Positions 1-5,320 of a DNA stretch of 5,320 nucleotides are shown piece after piece. The translations under genes were made by a program, and so were the position numbers. The stretch is taken from contig PHEM01000231.1 in NCBI GenBank assembly GCA_002842935.1, positions 1 through 5,320 of the forward strand, in the 5' to 3' direction. The stretch is from Alphaproteobacteria bacterium HGW-Alphaproteobacteria-13 (GTDB lineage Bacteria > Pseudomonadota > Alphaproteobacteria > Sphingomonadales > Sphingomonadaceae). Below the pieces are notes generated by a model that worked only from the letters and a program-made list of their open reading frames with translations, made no database searches and had not been told where the DNA came from. Position 1 is the stretch's first letter. Every line of letters starts with the position of its first letter.

Positions 1-938
1 CCATTGGCATCGACCACGGGCAGGCCGCCGGCGTCCAGCACCGGCGCGCGCTGGCTGATCTCGATCTTCTCGTAACCGACGCCGCCCAGCAGCGCGACGG
101 TCGGGCCGACCGGCAGCGTCACGTCGGCGCGGACATATTTGCCGTCATAGCGCTGGTCGAGCTGGCTCGCGTCCTCGCGCTCATATCCGCCCGAAACCTG
201 CCAGCCGAACGGCAGGTCGCCGGGCCGCTGGCCGACGCTGCCCCAGGCGAGATGGTTGGTCGAATCGTCGAACAGATTCTGCCGCAAGGCTCCTCCGCCG
301 GGCACGGCCAGCGCGGGCGTCTCGACGTCGAACTTCGTATAGCCGAAGCGATAGCCCGCGCCGACGTCCAGCCCGCCGATATGCTGCGTCAGCGTCGGCC
401 CGGCATAGACGGAATAGAGATTGGCGACATGGCCGCTACCGGCAAGGCCCCCCCCATAGCCGTCGCCGCTCATCCGCGTGGCGAGCGCTCCCGCCTCCAG
501 GTTGAGACCGCGCGCCGCCTCCAGCCGGCCGCGCAGCAGGCCGCTGACGATGTCCTGGTCGCCCATCCCCCTCGACCAGCCGAACTGATGTTCATAGCGC
601 AGGCTGGCGGCGAGTTCGGCGCGGCGCGTGACGATCGCCGCGTCGACGCCGACCGCGACCGTGGTATAGGTCAGCACGTCGCCGCCGTTCTTGAGGTCGG
701 CGCTCAGCACCTGCCCCACTTCCAGATAGGGGCTGACATCGGTTTGCCGCTGCCCGCGCTGTCCACTGGAGCGCTCGCCGCGCGCCGCGCCTTCGGATGC
801 GCCGGGCGCCCCGGCCTGCGGCGCATCGGCGCCATAGCCGCCGCCCGACCATTGCGCCTGCGCACCCGTCGCCGTCCCGGCGAGCAGCAGCGCGGCCAGT
901 CCTGCCACATGGCGCTTGACCTTGTCCGTGCGCGTCAC
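1..938 (-). CDS. XrtA/PEP-CTERM-associated outer-membrane beta-barrel protein, C-terminus cut by window edge
   Basis: I translated this frame by hand; 312 complete codons are visible, open to the left edge. The start is GTG at 938-936, preceded at a 6-base spacing by a perfect AAGGAGG, and it overlaps the kinase stop by 4 bases. Residues 1-28 form a Sec signal peptide: basic start (KVKRH), hydrophobic core (LAALLLAGTA) and an AQA cleavage site before Q29. Residues 30-66 are a Gly/Ala/Arg-rich low-complexity linker. From about SPYLEVGQVL (69-78) the protein shows alternating polar/hydrophobic strands with many Tyr and Gly, as in an outer-membrane beta-barrel, and conserved-looking stretches such as YSVYAGPTL, AGYRFGYTKFDVE and GGVGYEKIEISQR. 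This resembles the PEP-CTERM-system outer-membrane family (TIGR03016 type, usually about 400-550 residues). As I recall, sphingomonad members are often misnamed 'preprotein translocase subunit YajC', which the barrel-like sequence does not support. Its location after the kinase matches other XrtA loci. A role in polysaccharide secretion or anchoring is inference only. Confidence 0.82.
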   Translation of the reverse strand, partial: MTRTDKVKRHVAGLAALLLAGTATGAQAQWSGGGYGADAPQAGAPGASEGAARGERSSGQRGQRQTDVSPYLEVGQVLSADLKNGGDVLTYTTVAVGVDAAIVTRRAELAASLRYEHQFGWSRGMGDQDIVSGLLRGRLEAARGLNLEAGALATRMSGDGYGGGLAGSGHVANLYSVYAGPTLTQHIGGLDVGAGYRFGYTKFDVETPALAVPGGGALRQNLFDDSTNHLAWGSVGQRPGDLPFGWQVSGGYEREDASQLDQRYDGKYVRADVTLPVGPTVALLGGVGYEKIEISQRAPVLDAGGLPVVDAN

Positions 939-1942
939 GACGCACCTCCTTGTCCGTAATAGGTGCCGAAGCGGCGACCGCCCGGCGAGAATTTGACTCC
1001 GTTCAGCAGCAGCTGGATGTGCGGGCATCCCGCCATCAGCCCGATCGCGTCGCGCAGCGAGGATTCGAGCGTCTGGTCCGCACGCACCACCATGATGAGC
1101 TGTCCGACATGCCCCGCCAGCACGGCGGCGGGCGACGCCGCGAGCACCGGCGGCGAATCGAGGATCAGGATGCGCCCCGGCGCGCTCTGCTCGAGCTGCG
1201 CGAGCAACGCCTCCGTCCGCGCGGAGGCAAGCAATTCGGTGTCGTCCATGTGCCGCGTGCCCGCGGGCATGACCTTCAGCCCCGGAATGTCGGTCTGAAT
1301 CAGGCAGTCGCCGACCGGTAGCAACGGGTCGGACAGCGCGTCCATCAGGCCCGGCCCGTCCTCCAGCCCCAAGGTCTCGATCACGCTGGGCTTGGCGATG
1401 TCGGCGTCGATCAGCAGCACGTCATGATCGGTCTCGGCGGCAAGGCTGAGCGCGAGGTTGACGGCGGTGAAGGTCTTGCCTTCGCCCGGATTGGCCGAGG
1501 CGATCAGCACGCGGTGGCCGCGCGGCACCACGGGACGGTTCGCCGTGCCCGCGAAATTGCGGATGATCTCGCGCTTCACGATCCGATATTCCTCGGCGAT
1601 GCCCGTGACGGGCGTGCCGGGCACGACCATGCCGCGCGCGGCCAGCCGCTCGCGGTCGATCCGTCCCTGCCGCGCGGGCACGACGGCGGGCGCGGCCCGT
1701 GCCACATCCTTGCGCGGCGACGGCCGGGCCGGGGATACGGTCTCGACAGTCGGCGCGGCGTCGTCCGTCTCGGGCGGCAATATCTCAGGCGCGGCCTTGG
1801 GCTTGCGGCGCTTCTTCTCGGGTTCGGGCGGCAGTTGCGACAGGTCGATCGTCGGCGCGGTGGCGGCGGGATCGAGACCGAACATGTCGGCGGCGCGTTC
1901 GAGCAGCGAGGGCTGACGCTTCACAGGGCGTTGATCGTTCAT
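935..1942 (-). CDS. XrtA-associated BY-type tyrosine autokinase (CpsD/CapB/EpsB-like ATPase)
   Basis: This 335-residue cytoplasmic P-loop protein resembles the exopolysaccharide/PEP-CTERM tyrosine autokinase family (TIGR03018 type). These proteins bind the co-polymerase, autophosphorylate on C-terminal tyrosines and control polysaccharide chain length. Residues 11-22 (PSLLERAADMFG) form a short N-terminal helix, followed by a Pro/Ala/charged linker (about 36-95) with a basic patch EKKRRKPK. EEYRIVKREIIRNF (117-130) is the helix that precedes the ATPase domain in this family. Walker A is ASANPGEGKT (148-157), Walker A' is LLIDADIAKP (176-185) and Walker B is ILILDSPP (258-265). The C-terminus has only one Tyr pair, Y328-Y329. 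I chose ATG 1942 because GGGGAG lies 6 bases upstream and the protein then begins MNDQRPVKRQPSLLERAA; in-frame starts further upstream lie inside the co-polymerase gene. The gap to that gene is 14 bases, and the TGA stop overlaps the next gene's GTG by 4 bases. Confidence 0.93.
   Translation of the reverse strand: MNDQRPVKRQPSLLERAADMFGLDPAATAPTIDLSQLPPEPEKKRRKPKAAPEILPPETDDAAPTVETVSPARPSPRKDVARAAPAVVPARQGRIDRERLAARGMVVPGTPVTGIAEEYRIVKREIIRNFAGTANRPVVPRGHRVLIASANPGEGKTFTAVNLALSLAAETDHDVLLIDADIAKPSVIETLGLEDGPGLMDALSDPLLPVGDCLIQTDIPGLKVMPAGTRHMDDTELLASARTEALLAQLEQSAPGRILILDSPPVLAASPAAVLAGHVGQLIMVVRADQTLESSLRDAIGLMAGCPHIQLLLNGVKFSPGGRRFGTYYGQGGAS
945..951 (-). promoter_or_regulatory. Strong ribosome binding site of the outer-membrane protein gene
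   Basis: The minus strand reads AAGGAGG here, a perfect anti-Shine-Dalgarno match, 6 bases before the GTG at 938-936. It lies inside the 3' end of the kinase gene. It fixes the GTG start, since the next ATG lies in another frame and would lose the signal peptide. Confidence 0.8.
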
Positions 1943-1948
1943 TTCCTG

Positions 1949-1954
1949 CTCCCC
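1949..1954 (-). promoter_or_regulatory. Ribosome binding site deciding the kinase start
   Basis: The minus strand reads GGGGAG between the co-polymerase stop (TGA 1959-1957) and the kinase ATG (1942-1940), with 6 bases (CAGGAA) between motif and ATG. It supports the short kinase start over longer in-frame extensions reaching back to 2044. Confidence 0.6.
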
Positions 1955-1956
1955 CG

Positions 1957-3501
1957 TCACGCGACCATGCCGCGCTGGACGAATTCGGCGACGAGCAGCA
2001 GCGCATAGAGACCGACGAGCGCCGCTCCCCCGCCGGCCAGCCACACCAGCCGCTTGCGCCGTTCGACATGCCGGTCGGGCGTCACGACTTCGGTGATCGA
2101 ACCGATGACGGGAAGGCCGCTGGCCTGTTCCAGCTTCGCCGCCGTGGCATAGCTCGCTCGGATCTGCGACAGAGCAAAGGCCCCGCCGACGCCGCCGCCG
2201 ATGCCCGCCAGCAGCACCGCCGTCAGGAACAGCGGCCGGTTGGGGGCCGCCGGGCTGGTCGGCTTGGTCGGCGGATCGAGCAGCTCGACGCGGATCGCGT
2301 CGGTCTCCGTCTGCACGTCGCCGCGCAGGCGCACTTGCTCGCGCTGCGCCAGCAGCTTGTCATATTGCGCCTTCAGCGCCGTATATTCGCCGTTGATGCG
2401 ATCATATTCGGCGGCGATGCCGGGGTTCTGGATCTGCTGCGAAGTGATGCGGGCGATCTCGCCCGTCAATTGCGCCTTGCGCGCCGACAGCGCGCCGACA
2501 GTCGCCTGCCGCTCGGCCCGCATCGCGGCGAGCGAGGCATAGGCGGGATTCTGCATGCTGCCCGCGCCGCCGCCCGTGCCTTCGCGGTCGGCCTGCGCTT
2601 TCAGCGAGGCGATCTGGCTCTTGAGCGCGATGACGTCGGGATGCGCGTCGGTCAGCCCGCGCGCGTGCATCGACGCCAGTTCGCCTTGCGCCCCCGCAAG
2701 CTGCTGACGCGCGACGCCGCCGCCGACGCTGCCGCCGCCTATGCCCGGCACGGTCGCGGGCGTCGAGGCCATCTGCCCGTTCGCCGCCGCCAGCGCCGCC
2801 TGCGCGGAGACAAGCTGCGTGTCGATCTGGCTGAGTTCGGCGCGCGCCGCCTCGACCCGCTGGGCCGGAGAGCCGGTACCGCCGGGGATCAGCCCGATAT
2901 TCTGCGCCTCGAACGCCGCGCGCCGCGCCTCGACCTCGCGCAGCGCGCGCTCGCGGTCGGCGATCTGGGAATCGAGGAATTTCAGCCCTTCGCGCGCGTT
3001 GACGCGCCCGCCGCGCAGCTGGTCGTCGCGGAACACGGTGATCAGGCTGTCGAGCACGCCCGACGCGAGCTTCGCATTATCCTTGTCCGACAGGCTGCCG
3101 ATGGCGATCGACGAAGTGATCTCGAAGATATTGTCCTGCTGCGGAACGATCTTGATATTCTTCTGGAGCATGGCGACGGCGCCCGCCTTTTCGCGCTCGC
3201 CTGCGCCCGCCGGGATCAGCCCCGTCGTCACCGCGACCTTTTCCAGGTTGCGCGCGCTGGTCAGCGTCTCGCGAATCTGGTCGATCTGCTGACGGCCCAA
3301 CCCGCCGCCGCCCGGCATGTCGTCGGGCAATATCTGGTTGACGTCGACCAGCAGGCGCGCGCGCGAATCATAGCGGTTGGGGATCGTCGCGATCGCCAGC
3401 CACCCCAGGATGCAGATGCCCCAGGCGATCGCCAGCACCAGCCACCGGCGCGTCCAGACGCTGTGCAGCGCCACCCGGATTTCGTCGTAAAGGCCGTTCA
3501 T
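1957..3501 (-). CDS. XrtA-system chain-length determinant / polysaccharide co-polymerase (Wzz/GumC-like)
   Basis: This 514-residue inner-membrane protein resembles the PEP-CTERM chain-length determinant family (TIGR03007 type). It is expected to set polymer length with the Wzy polymerase and to link it to the export channel. A Wzz-type N-terminal domain starts with a membrane segment (about 20-41, WLVLAIAWGICILGWLAIAT), then the periplasmic stretch YDSRARLLVDVNQILP. Long helical, probably coiled-coil regions cover about 165-240 and 265-395, broken by a Gly-rich insert (251-263, VPGIGGGSVGGGV). The Pro-rich motif LLDPPTKPTSPAAPNRP (407-423) typically precedes the second membrane segment (about 424-446). 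KLEQASGLPVIGSITEV (456-472) is the cytoplasmic motif common in kinase-partnered co-polymerases. A third hydrophobic segment follows (about 485-506). ATG 3501 is the first possible start, because an in-frame TGA lies three codons upstream; its Shine-Dalgarno is weak or distant (AAGGA, 13 bases away). No kinase domain is fused; the kinase is the next gene. Confidence 0.93.
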   Translation of the reverse strand: MNGLYDEIRVALHSVWTRRWLVLAIAWGICILGWLAIATIPNRYDSRARLLVDVNQILPDDMPGGGGLGRQQIDQIRETLTSARNLEKVAVTTGLIPAGAGEREKAGAVAMLQKNIKIVPQQDNIFEITSSIAIGSLSDKDNAKLASGVLDSLITVFRDDQLRGGRVNAREGLKFLDSQIADRERALREVEARRAAFEAQNIGLIPGGTGSPAQRVEAARAELSQIDTQLVSAQAALAAANGQMASTPATVPGIGGGSVGGGVARQQLAGAQGELASMHARGLTDAHPDVIALKSQIASLKAQADREGTGGGAGSMQNPAYASLAAMRAERQATVGALSARKAQLTGEIARITSQQIQNPGIAAEYDRINGEYTALKAQYDKLLAQREQVRLRGDVQTETDAIRVELLDPPTKPTSPAAPNRPLFLTAVLLAGIGGGVGGAFALSQIRASYATAAKLEQASGLPVIGSITEVVTPDRHVERRKRLVWLAGGGAALVGLYALLLVAEFVQRGMVA

Positions 3502-3530
3502 ACTCTGTCGTCAGTCCTTGAATGGGCTTG

Positions 3531-3550
3531 AAAAAAAGCGGCCGGGCCGC
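3531..3550 (-). terminator. Intrinsic-terminator-like hairpin plus T tract between export lipoprotein and co-polymerase genes
   Basis: On the minus strand, one base after the export lipoprotein stop codon, GCGGC-CCG-GCCGC (3550-3538) can form a 5-bp all-GC stem with a 3-base loop. Seven consecutive T follow directly (3537-3531). This is the arrangement of a Rho-independent terminator, though the stem is short. It lies inside what the gene order suggests is one operon, so partial termination (attenuation) is more likely than a full stop. Confidence 0.55.
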
Positions 3551-3551
3551 G

Positions 3552-4208
3552 TCAGAACATGCTTTCGGGGATGATGATCACGTCGCCCGGCTGCAACCGG
3601 ACATTGGCCTTGATATCGCCCCGCTTGATCAGATCATTGAGGCGCAGCGCATATTCCTGCTGCTTGCCCGTCCCCTTGTCGTACCGGACCAGCCGCGCCT
3701 TGTTGCCCGCCGCATAGTCGCCGAGTCCCCCGACCGCGATCATCGCGTCGAGCACGGTCATATTGGCGCGGAACGGGATCGACGCGGGCTTTTCGGTCGC
3801 GCCGACCACACGCACCTGCTGCGAGAAGGTGCTGTTGAAACTGGTAACGATCACGCTGACGATGGGATCGGTGATATATTGGCTGAGTTGCAGCTTGATA
3901 TCCTGCTGCAACATCGTCGGCGTCTTGCCGACCGCGGGCATGTCGGTGATCAGCGGCGTGGTGATGCGGCCATCGGGACGCACCTGCACCTTGCCGCCCA
4001 GTTCGGGGTTGCGCCACACGAAAATCTGAAGCTCGTCGAGCGGTCCGATGATATATTCCTCGCCCGGCCCCTCCTGGTTCGCGACGAAATTGGCGCTGGG
4101 AAGCTGCGGTGCGGAGGTTCCGGACATGCAGCCCGACAGCGCCGTCGCGGCGATGCCCGAAACGAGCGCGGCGCGCGCCAGGCGAAGGGAACGGAACGAA
4201 GACATCAT
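3552..4208 (-). CDS. XrtA-system polysaccharide export lipoprotein (Wza/GumB-like)
   Basis: This 218-residue protein resembles the PEP-CTERM-associated polysaccharide export family (TIGR03027 type), short relatives of Wza that form or line the outer-membrane exit channel. Residues 1-27 are a lipoprotein signal: basic start (FRSLRLAR), hydrophobic core and lipobox LSGC with the lipidated Cys at 27. M28-S29 follow it, with no Asp at +2, which favours outer-membrane sorting. The polysaccharide-export domain runs from about EEYIIGPLDELQIFVW (50-65) through VRPDGRITTPLI to YITDPIVSVIV. An SLBB-like domain follows from QQVRVVGATEKP (about 130-141) with LDAMIAVGGLGDYAAGN. The C-terminus RLQPGDVIIIPES is typical. 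At about 220 residues it lacks Wza's long C-terminal barrel helix. ATG 4208 has AAAGG at a 7-base spacing; ATG 4205 is the alternative, and TTG 4211 would sit too close. It is probably the first gene of the export operon, because a 171-bp gap separates it from the decarboxylase. Confidence 0.93.
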   Translation of the reverse strand: MMSSFRSLRLARAALVSGIAATALSGCMSGTSAPQLPSANFVANQEGPGEEYIIGPLDELQIFVWRNPELGGKVQVRPDGRITTPLITDMPAVGKTPTMLQQDIKLQLSQYITDPIVSVIVTSFNSTFSQQVRVVGATEKPASIPFRANMTVLDAMIAVGGLGDYAAGNKARLVRYDKGTGKQQEYALRLNDLIKRGDIKANVRLQPGDVIIIPESMF

Positions 4209-4215
4209 CAATCAA

Positions 4216-4220
4216 CCTTT
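4216..4220 (-). promoter_or_regulatory. Ribosome binding site of the export lipoprotein gene
   Basis: The minus strand reads AAAGG, 7 bases before ATG 4208 and 10 before ATG 4205. The spacing favours ATG 4208. Confidence 0.5.
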
Positions 4221-4248
4221 CGAGCGGCCGGGGGCACCGCTGCGGCCA

Positions 4249-4277
4249 AATCCCTGCAACGACAGCCATTGCGTCAA
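4249..4277 (-). promoter_or_regulatory. Candidate promoter for the export operon (weak)
   Basis: The minus strand carries TTGACG (4277-4272), close to the sigma-70 -35 consensus. At a 17-base spacing the -10 position reads GGGATT (4254-4249), and 18 or 19 bases would give GGATTT or GATTTG; all are poor. Alphaproteobacterial promoters often keep the -35 better than the -10, so this is plausible. The transcript would begin about 35-40 bases before the lipoprotein ATG. The rest of the gap shows no clearer promoter. Confidence 0.22.
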
Positions 4278-4351
4278 TGTGCAGCCATGCTCGAAAAGGG
4301 TGAACATACCGTTAGGATTGCGGAATCTTCGCGCCGCGCTTGTCCCATCCT

Positions 4352-4371
4352 GTGCCATTCCGGCACGGAAT
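4352..4371. repeat. Nested inverted repeats: four abutting 5-base blocks forming two competing hairpins
   Basis: On the plus strand, four contiguous 5-base blocks are GTGCC (4352-4356), ATTCC (4357-4361), GGCAC (4362-4366) and GGAAT (4367-4371). Block 1 is the exact reverse complement of block 3, and block 2 of block 4. Either hairpin can form with the intervening block as its 5-base loop, on either strand. The element begins 8 bases after the decarboxylase stop codon. No T tract follows on the minus strand, so it is not a classical intrinsic terminator. It could stabilise the 3' end of the message, bind a protein, or be chance. Confidence 0.5.
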
Positions 4372-4379
4372 CGGGCTTC

Positions 4380-5320
4380 TCAGACGAGCATCTCGCGCGC
4401 AGGTCCCTGTCCCAGGAAGGCGGCGGGGCTGGCGCTCGCGCCATAGGCGCCCGCCTGAAACAGCGCGATCAGGTCGCCGACATCGGCACGCGGCAGCGCG
4501 ACCTTGTCGCCCAGCCGGTCGAGCGGCGTGCAGAGGCAGCCGACCACCGACACCGTCTCCTCCGCCTCCGCGCCGAAGCGGCCCGCGACGGCGATCGGAT
4601 AGTTGCGGCGCACGACCGTCCCGAAATTGCCGCTCGCGGCAAGCTGGTGATGCAGGCCGCCGTCGGTGACGAGGAAGGTTTCGCCATGGCTGGTCTTGCG
4701 GTCGACGACGCGCGTCAGATAGACGCCCGCTTCCGCCACCAGCCAGCGGCCGAGTTCCATCGCGAAGCGGCTGTCCGCCAATGCCGCGCCGCGCGCGTCG
4801 AGCGTATCCGCCAGCGCCGCGCCCACGGCGGCAACATCGACCGCGACGTCGCCGGGAAAATAAGGCACGCCCATGCCGCCCCCCAGATTGACGAGCGGCG
4901 GCATCGCCCCCGCCTCCTCCGCCAGCCGCGCCGCGAGCGCCACGGTCTCCGCCTGCGTCTCGGCAATGGCGGCGGCGTCGAGCGCCTGCGATCCCGCGAA
5001 AATATGAAAGCCCTGCCAGTCCGCCCCGGCGGCGATCAGACGGCGGACGAGCGCCGGAACCTGATCCGCATCGACGCCAAAAGGTTTGGCGCCGCCGCCC
5101 ATCTTCATCCCCGACCCTTTCAGGTCGAAGTCGGGATTGACGCGCACCGCGAGGCGCGGCGCGGTCCCCAGCCGCTCGCCGATCGCCAACGCCCGCTCCG
5201 CCTCGCCCGCCGATTCGAGATTCAGCGTCGCGCCCGCGCGGATCGCGGCCTCCAGCTCGCGGTCGCGCTTGCCCGGCCCGGCGAAGCTGATGTGCGCCGC
5301 CGCCATCCCGCTTTCCAGCG
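4380..5320 (-). CDS. PLP-dependent decarboxylase, XrtA-system-associated (ODC/DapDC fold), N-terminus cut by window edge
   Basis: This is the C-terminal part (about 313 codons, TGA at 4382-4380) of a fold-type III PLP decarboxylase, closest to the exosortase-A-associated family (TIGR03099 type, about 400 residues). The frame is open to the right edge; the ATG at 5306 is internal. Roughly 90-100 residues are missing, including the PLP-binding Lys. Visible active-site features are the family motif HISFAGPGKRDRELEAAI; RVNPDFDLKGSGMKMGGG with KPFG; FHIFAGSQ, whose His stacks on PLP in relatives; the phosphate-binding loop NLGGGMG; ELGR in place of EPGR; the catalytic CxxxD as CTPLD (Cys codon 4532-4530); and GAYG near the C-terminus. 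All key positions look intact. Its substrate is unknown to me; relatives decarboxylate diaminopimelate, ornithine or arginine. In similar loci it lies next to an acyl-CoA ligase and an acyl carrier protein, which would be expected to the right. A role in making a polymer substituent or precursor is inference. Confidence 0.9.
   Translation of the reverse strand, partial: LESGMAAAHISFAGPGKRDRELEAAIRAGATLNLESAGEAERALAIGERLGTAPRLAVRVNPDFDLKGSGMKMGGGAKPFGVDADQVPALVRRLIAAGADWQGFHIFAGSQALDAAAIAETQAETVALAARLAEEAGAMPPLVNLGGGMGVPYFPGDVAVDVAAVGAALADTLDARGAALADSRFAMELGRWLVAEAGVYLTRVVDRKTSHGETFLVTDGGLHHQLAASGNFGTVVRRNYPIAVAGRFGAEAEETVSVVGCLCTPLDRLGDKVALPRADVGDLIALFQAGAYGASASPAAFLGQGPAREMLV

Noticed and set aside
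592..945. Two ATG-initiated minus-strand frames inside the outer-membrane protein gene (592-945 and 704-910)
   Set aside because: Both are Arg-rich out-of-frame readings. The GTG 938 frame in the same DNA gives a coherent exported protein.
252..959. A 235-codon plus-strand frame opposite the outer-membrane protein gene
   Set aside because: Composition is low-complexity and Arg/Ala-rich with no motif. The minus-strand frame has a signal peptide, a perfect Shine-Dalgarno and barrel-like sequence.
1699..3531. A 610-codon open frame on the plus strand opposite the co-polymerase and kinase genes
   Set aside because: It is an Arg/Ala-rich shadow frame typical of high-GC DNA, with no recognisable domain or ribosome site. 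The minus strand over the same bases encodes two clearly recognisable proteins.
4223..4241. An AGCGG/CCGCT inverted repeat just upstream of the lipoprotein ribosome site, considered as a riboswitch or translational regulator
   Set aside because: The stem is only 5 bp with a 9-base loop in very GC-rich sequence, does not include the AAAGG motif, and matches no riboswitch pattern I know.
3634..4269. A 211-codon minus-strand frame starting in the gap upstream of the export lipoprotein
   Set aside because: It is out of frame with the lipoprotein gene over its whole length and reads as an Arg-rich shadow with no domain.
4274..4288. A four-codon reading frame (MAAH, stop) in the gap, considered as a leader peptide
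   Set aside because: It is too short to judge, lacks a clear Shine-Dalgarno, and probably lies upstream of or within the candidate promoter.

Overview
The window is GC-rich and every gene lies on the minus strand, so transcription runs from high to low coordinates. It matches the conserved core of an exosortase A (XrtA)/PEP-CTERM-type exopolysaccharide locus. Codon style, protein sequences and gene order fit an alphaproteobacterium, most likely a sphingomonad (Sphingomonadales). This host call rests on recognised protein sequence and composition, not on a search.

Layout in transcription order: (1) 5320-4380, the C-terminal three quarters of a PLP-dependent decarboxylase of the XrtA-associated family, cut by the right edge; (2) 4379-4209, a 171-bp gap with a nested inverted repeat, a weak promoter candidate and the ribosome binding site of the next gene; (3) 4208-3552, a Wza/GumB-like outer-membrane polysaccharide export lipoprotein; (4) 3551-3502, a 50-bp gap holding a compact hairpin with a seven-T tract, like an intrinsic terminator or attenuator; (5) 3501-1957, a Wzz/GumC-like chain-length determinant (polysaccharide co-polymerase); (6) 1942-935, its cytoplasmic BY-type tyrosine autokinase/ATPase; (7) 938-1, a GTG-initiated outer-membrane protein with a signal peptide and probable beta-barrel, cut by the left edge.

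Genes 3, 5 and 6 form the usual Wzx/Wzy-type export set. The co-polymerase spans the inner membrane and periplasm, the kinase acts on it from the cytoplasm, and the export lipoprotein provides the periplasmic/outer-membrane conduit. The outer-membrane protein is a known companion of these loci with no established role. The decarboxylase is a metabolic companion whose substrate is not known to me. Genes 5, 6 and 7 are tightly packed (14-bp gap, then a 4-bp overlap), which implies one message and translational coupling. No exosortase, PEP-CTERM substrate or glycosyltransferase is visible; they would be expected outside the window.

I see no RNA gene, mobile element or CRISPR array. The protein-coding content is a known system. 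The less ordinary signals are the intra-operon terminator-like hairpin, the nested inverted repeat after the decarboxylase, and some sequence peculiarities in the kinase.
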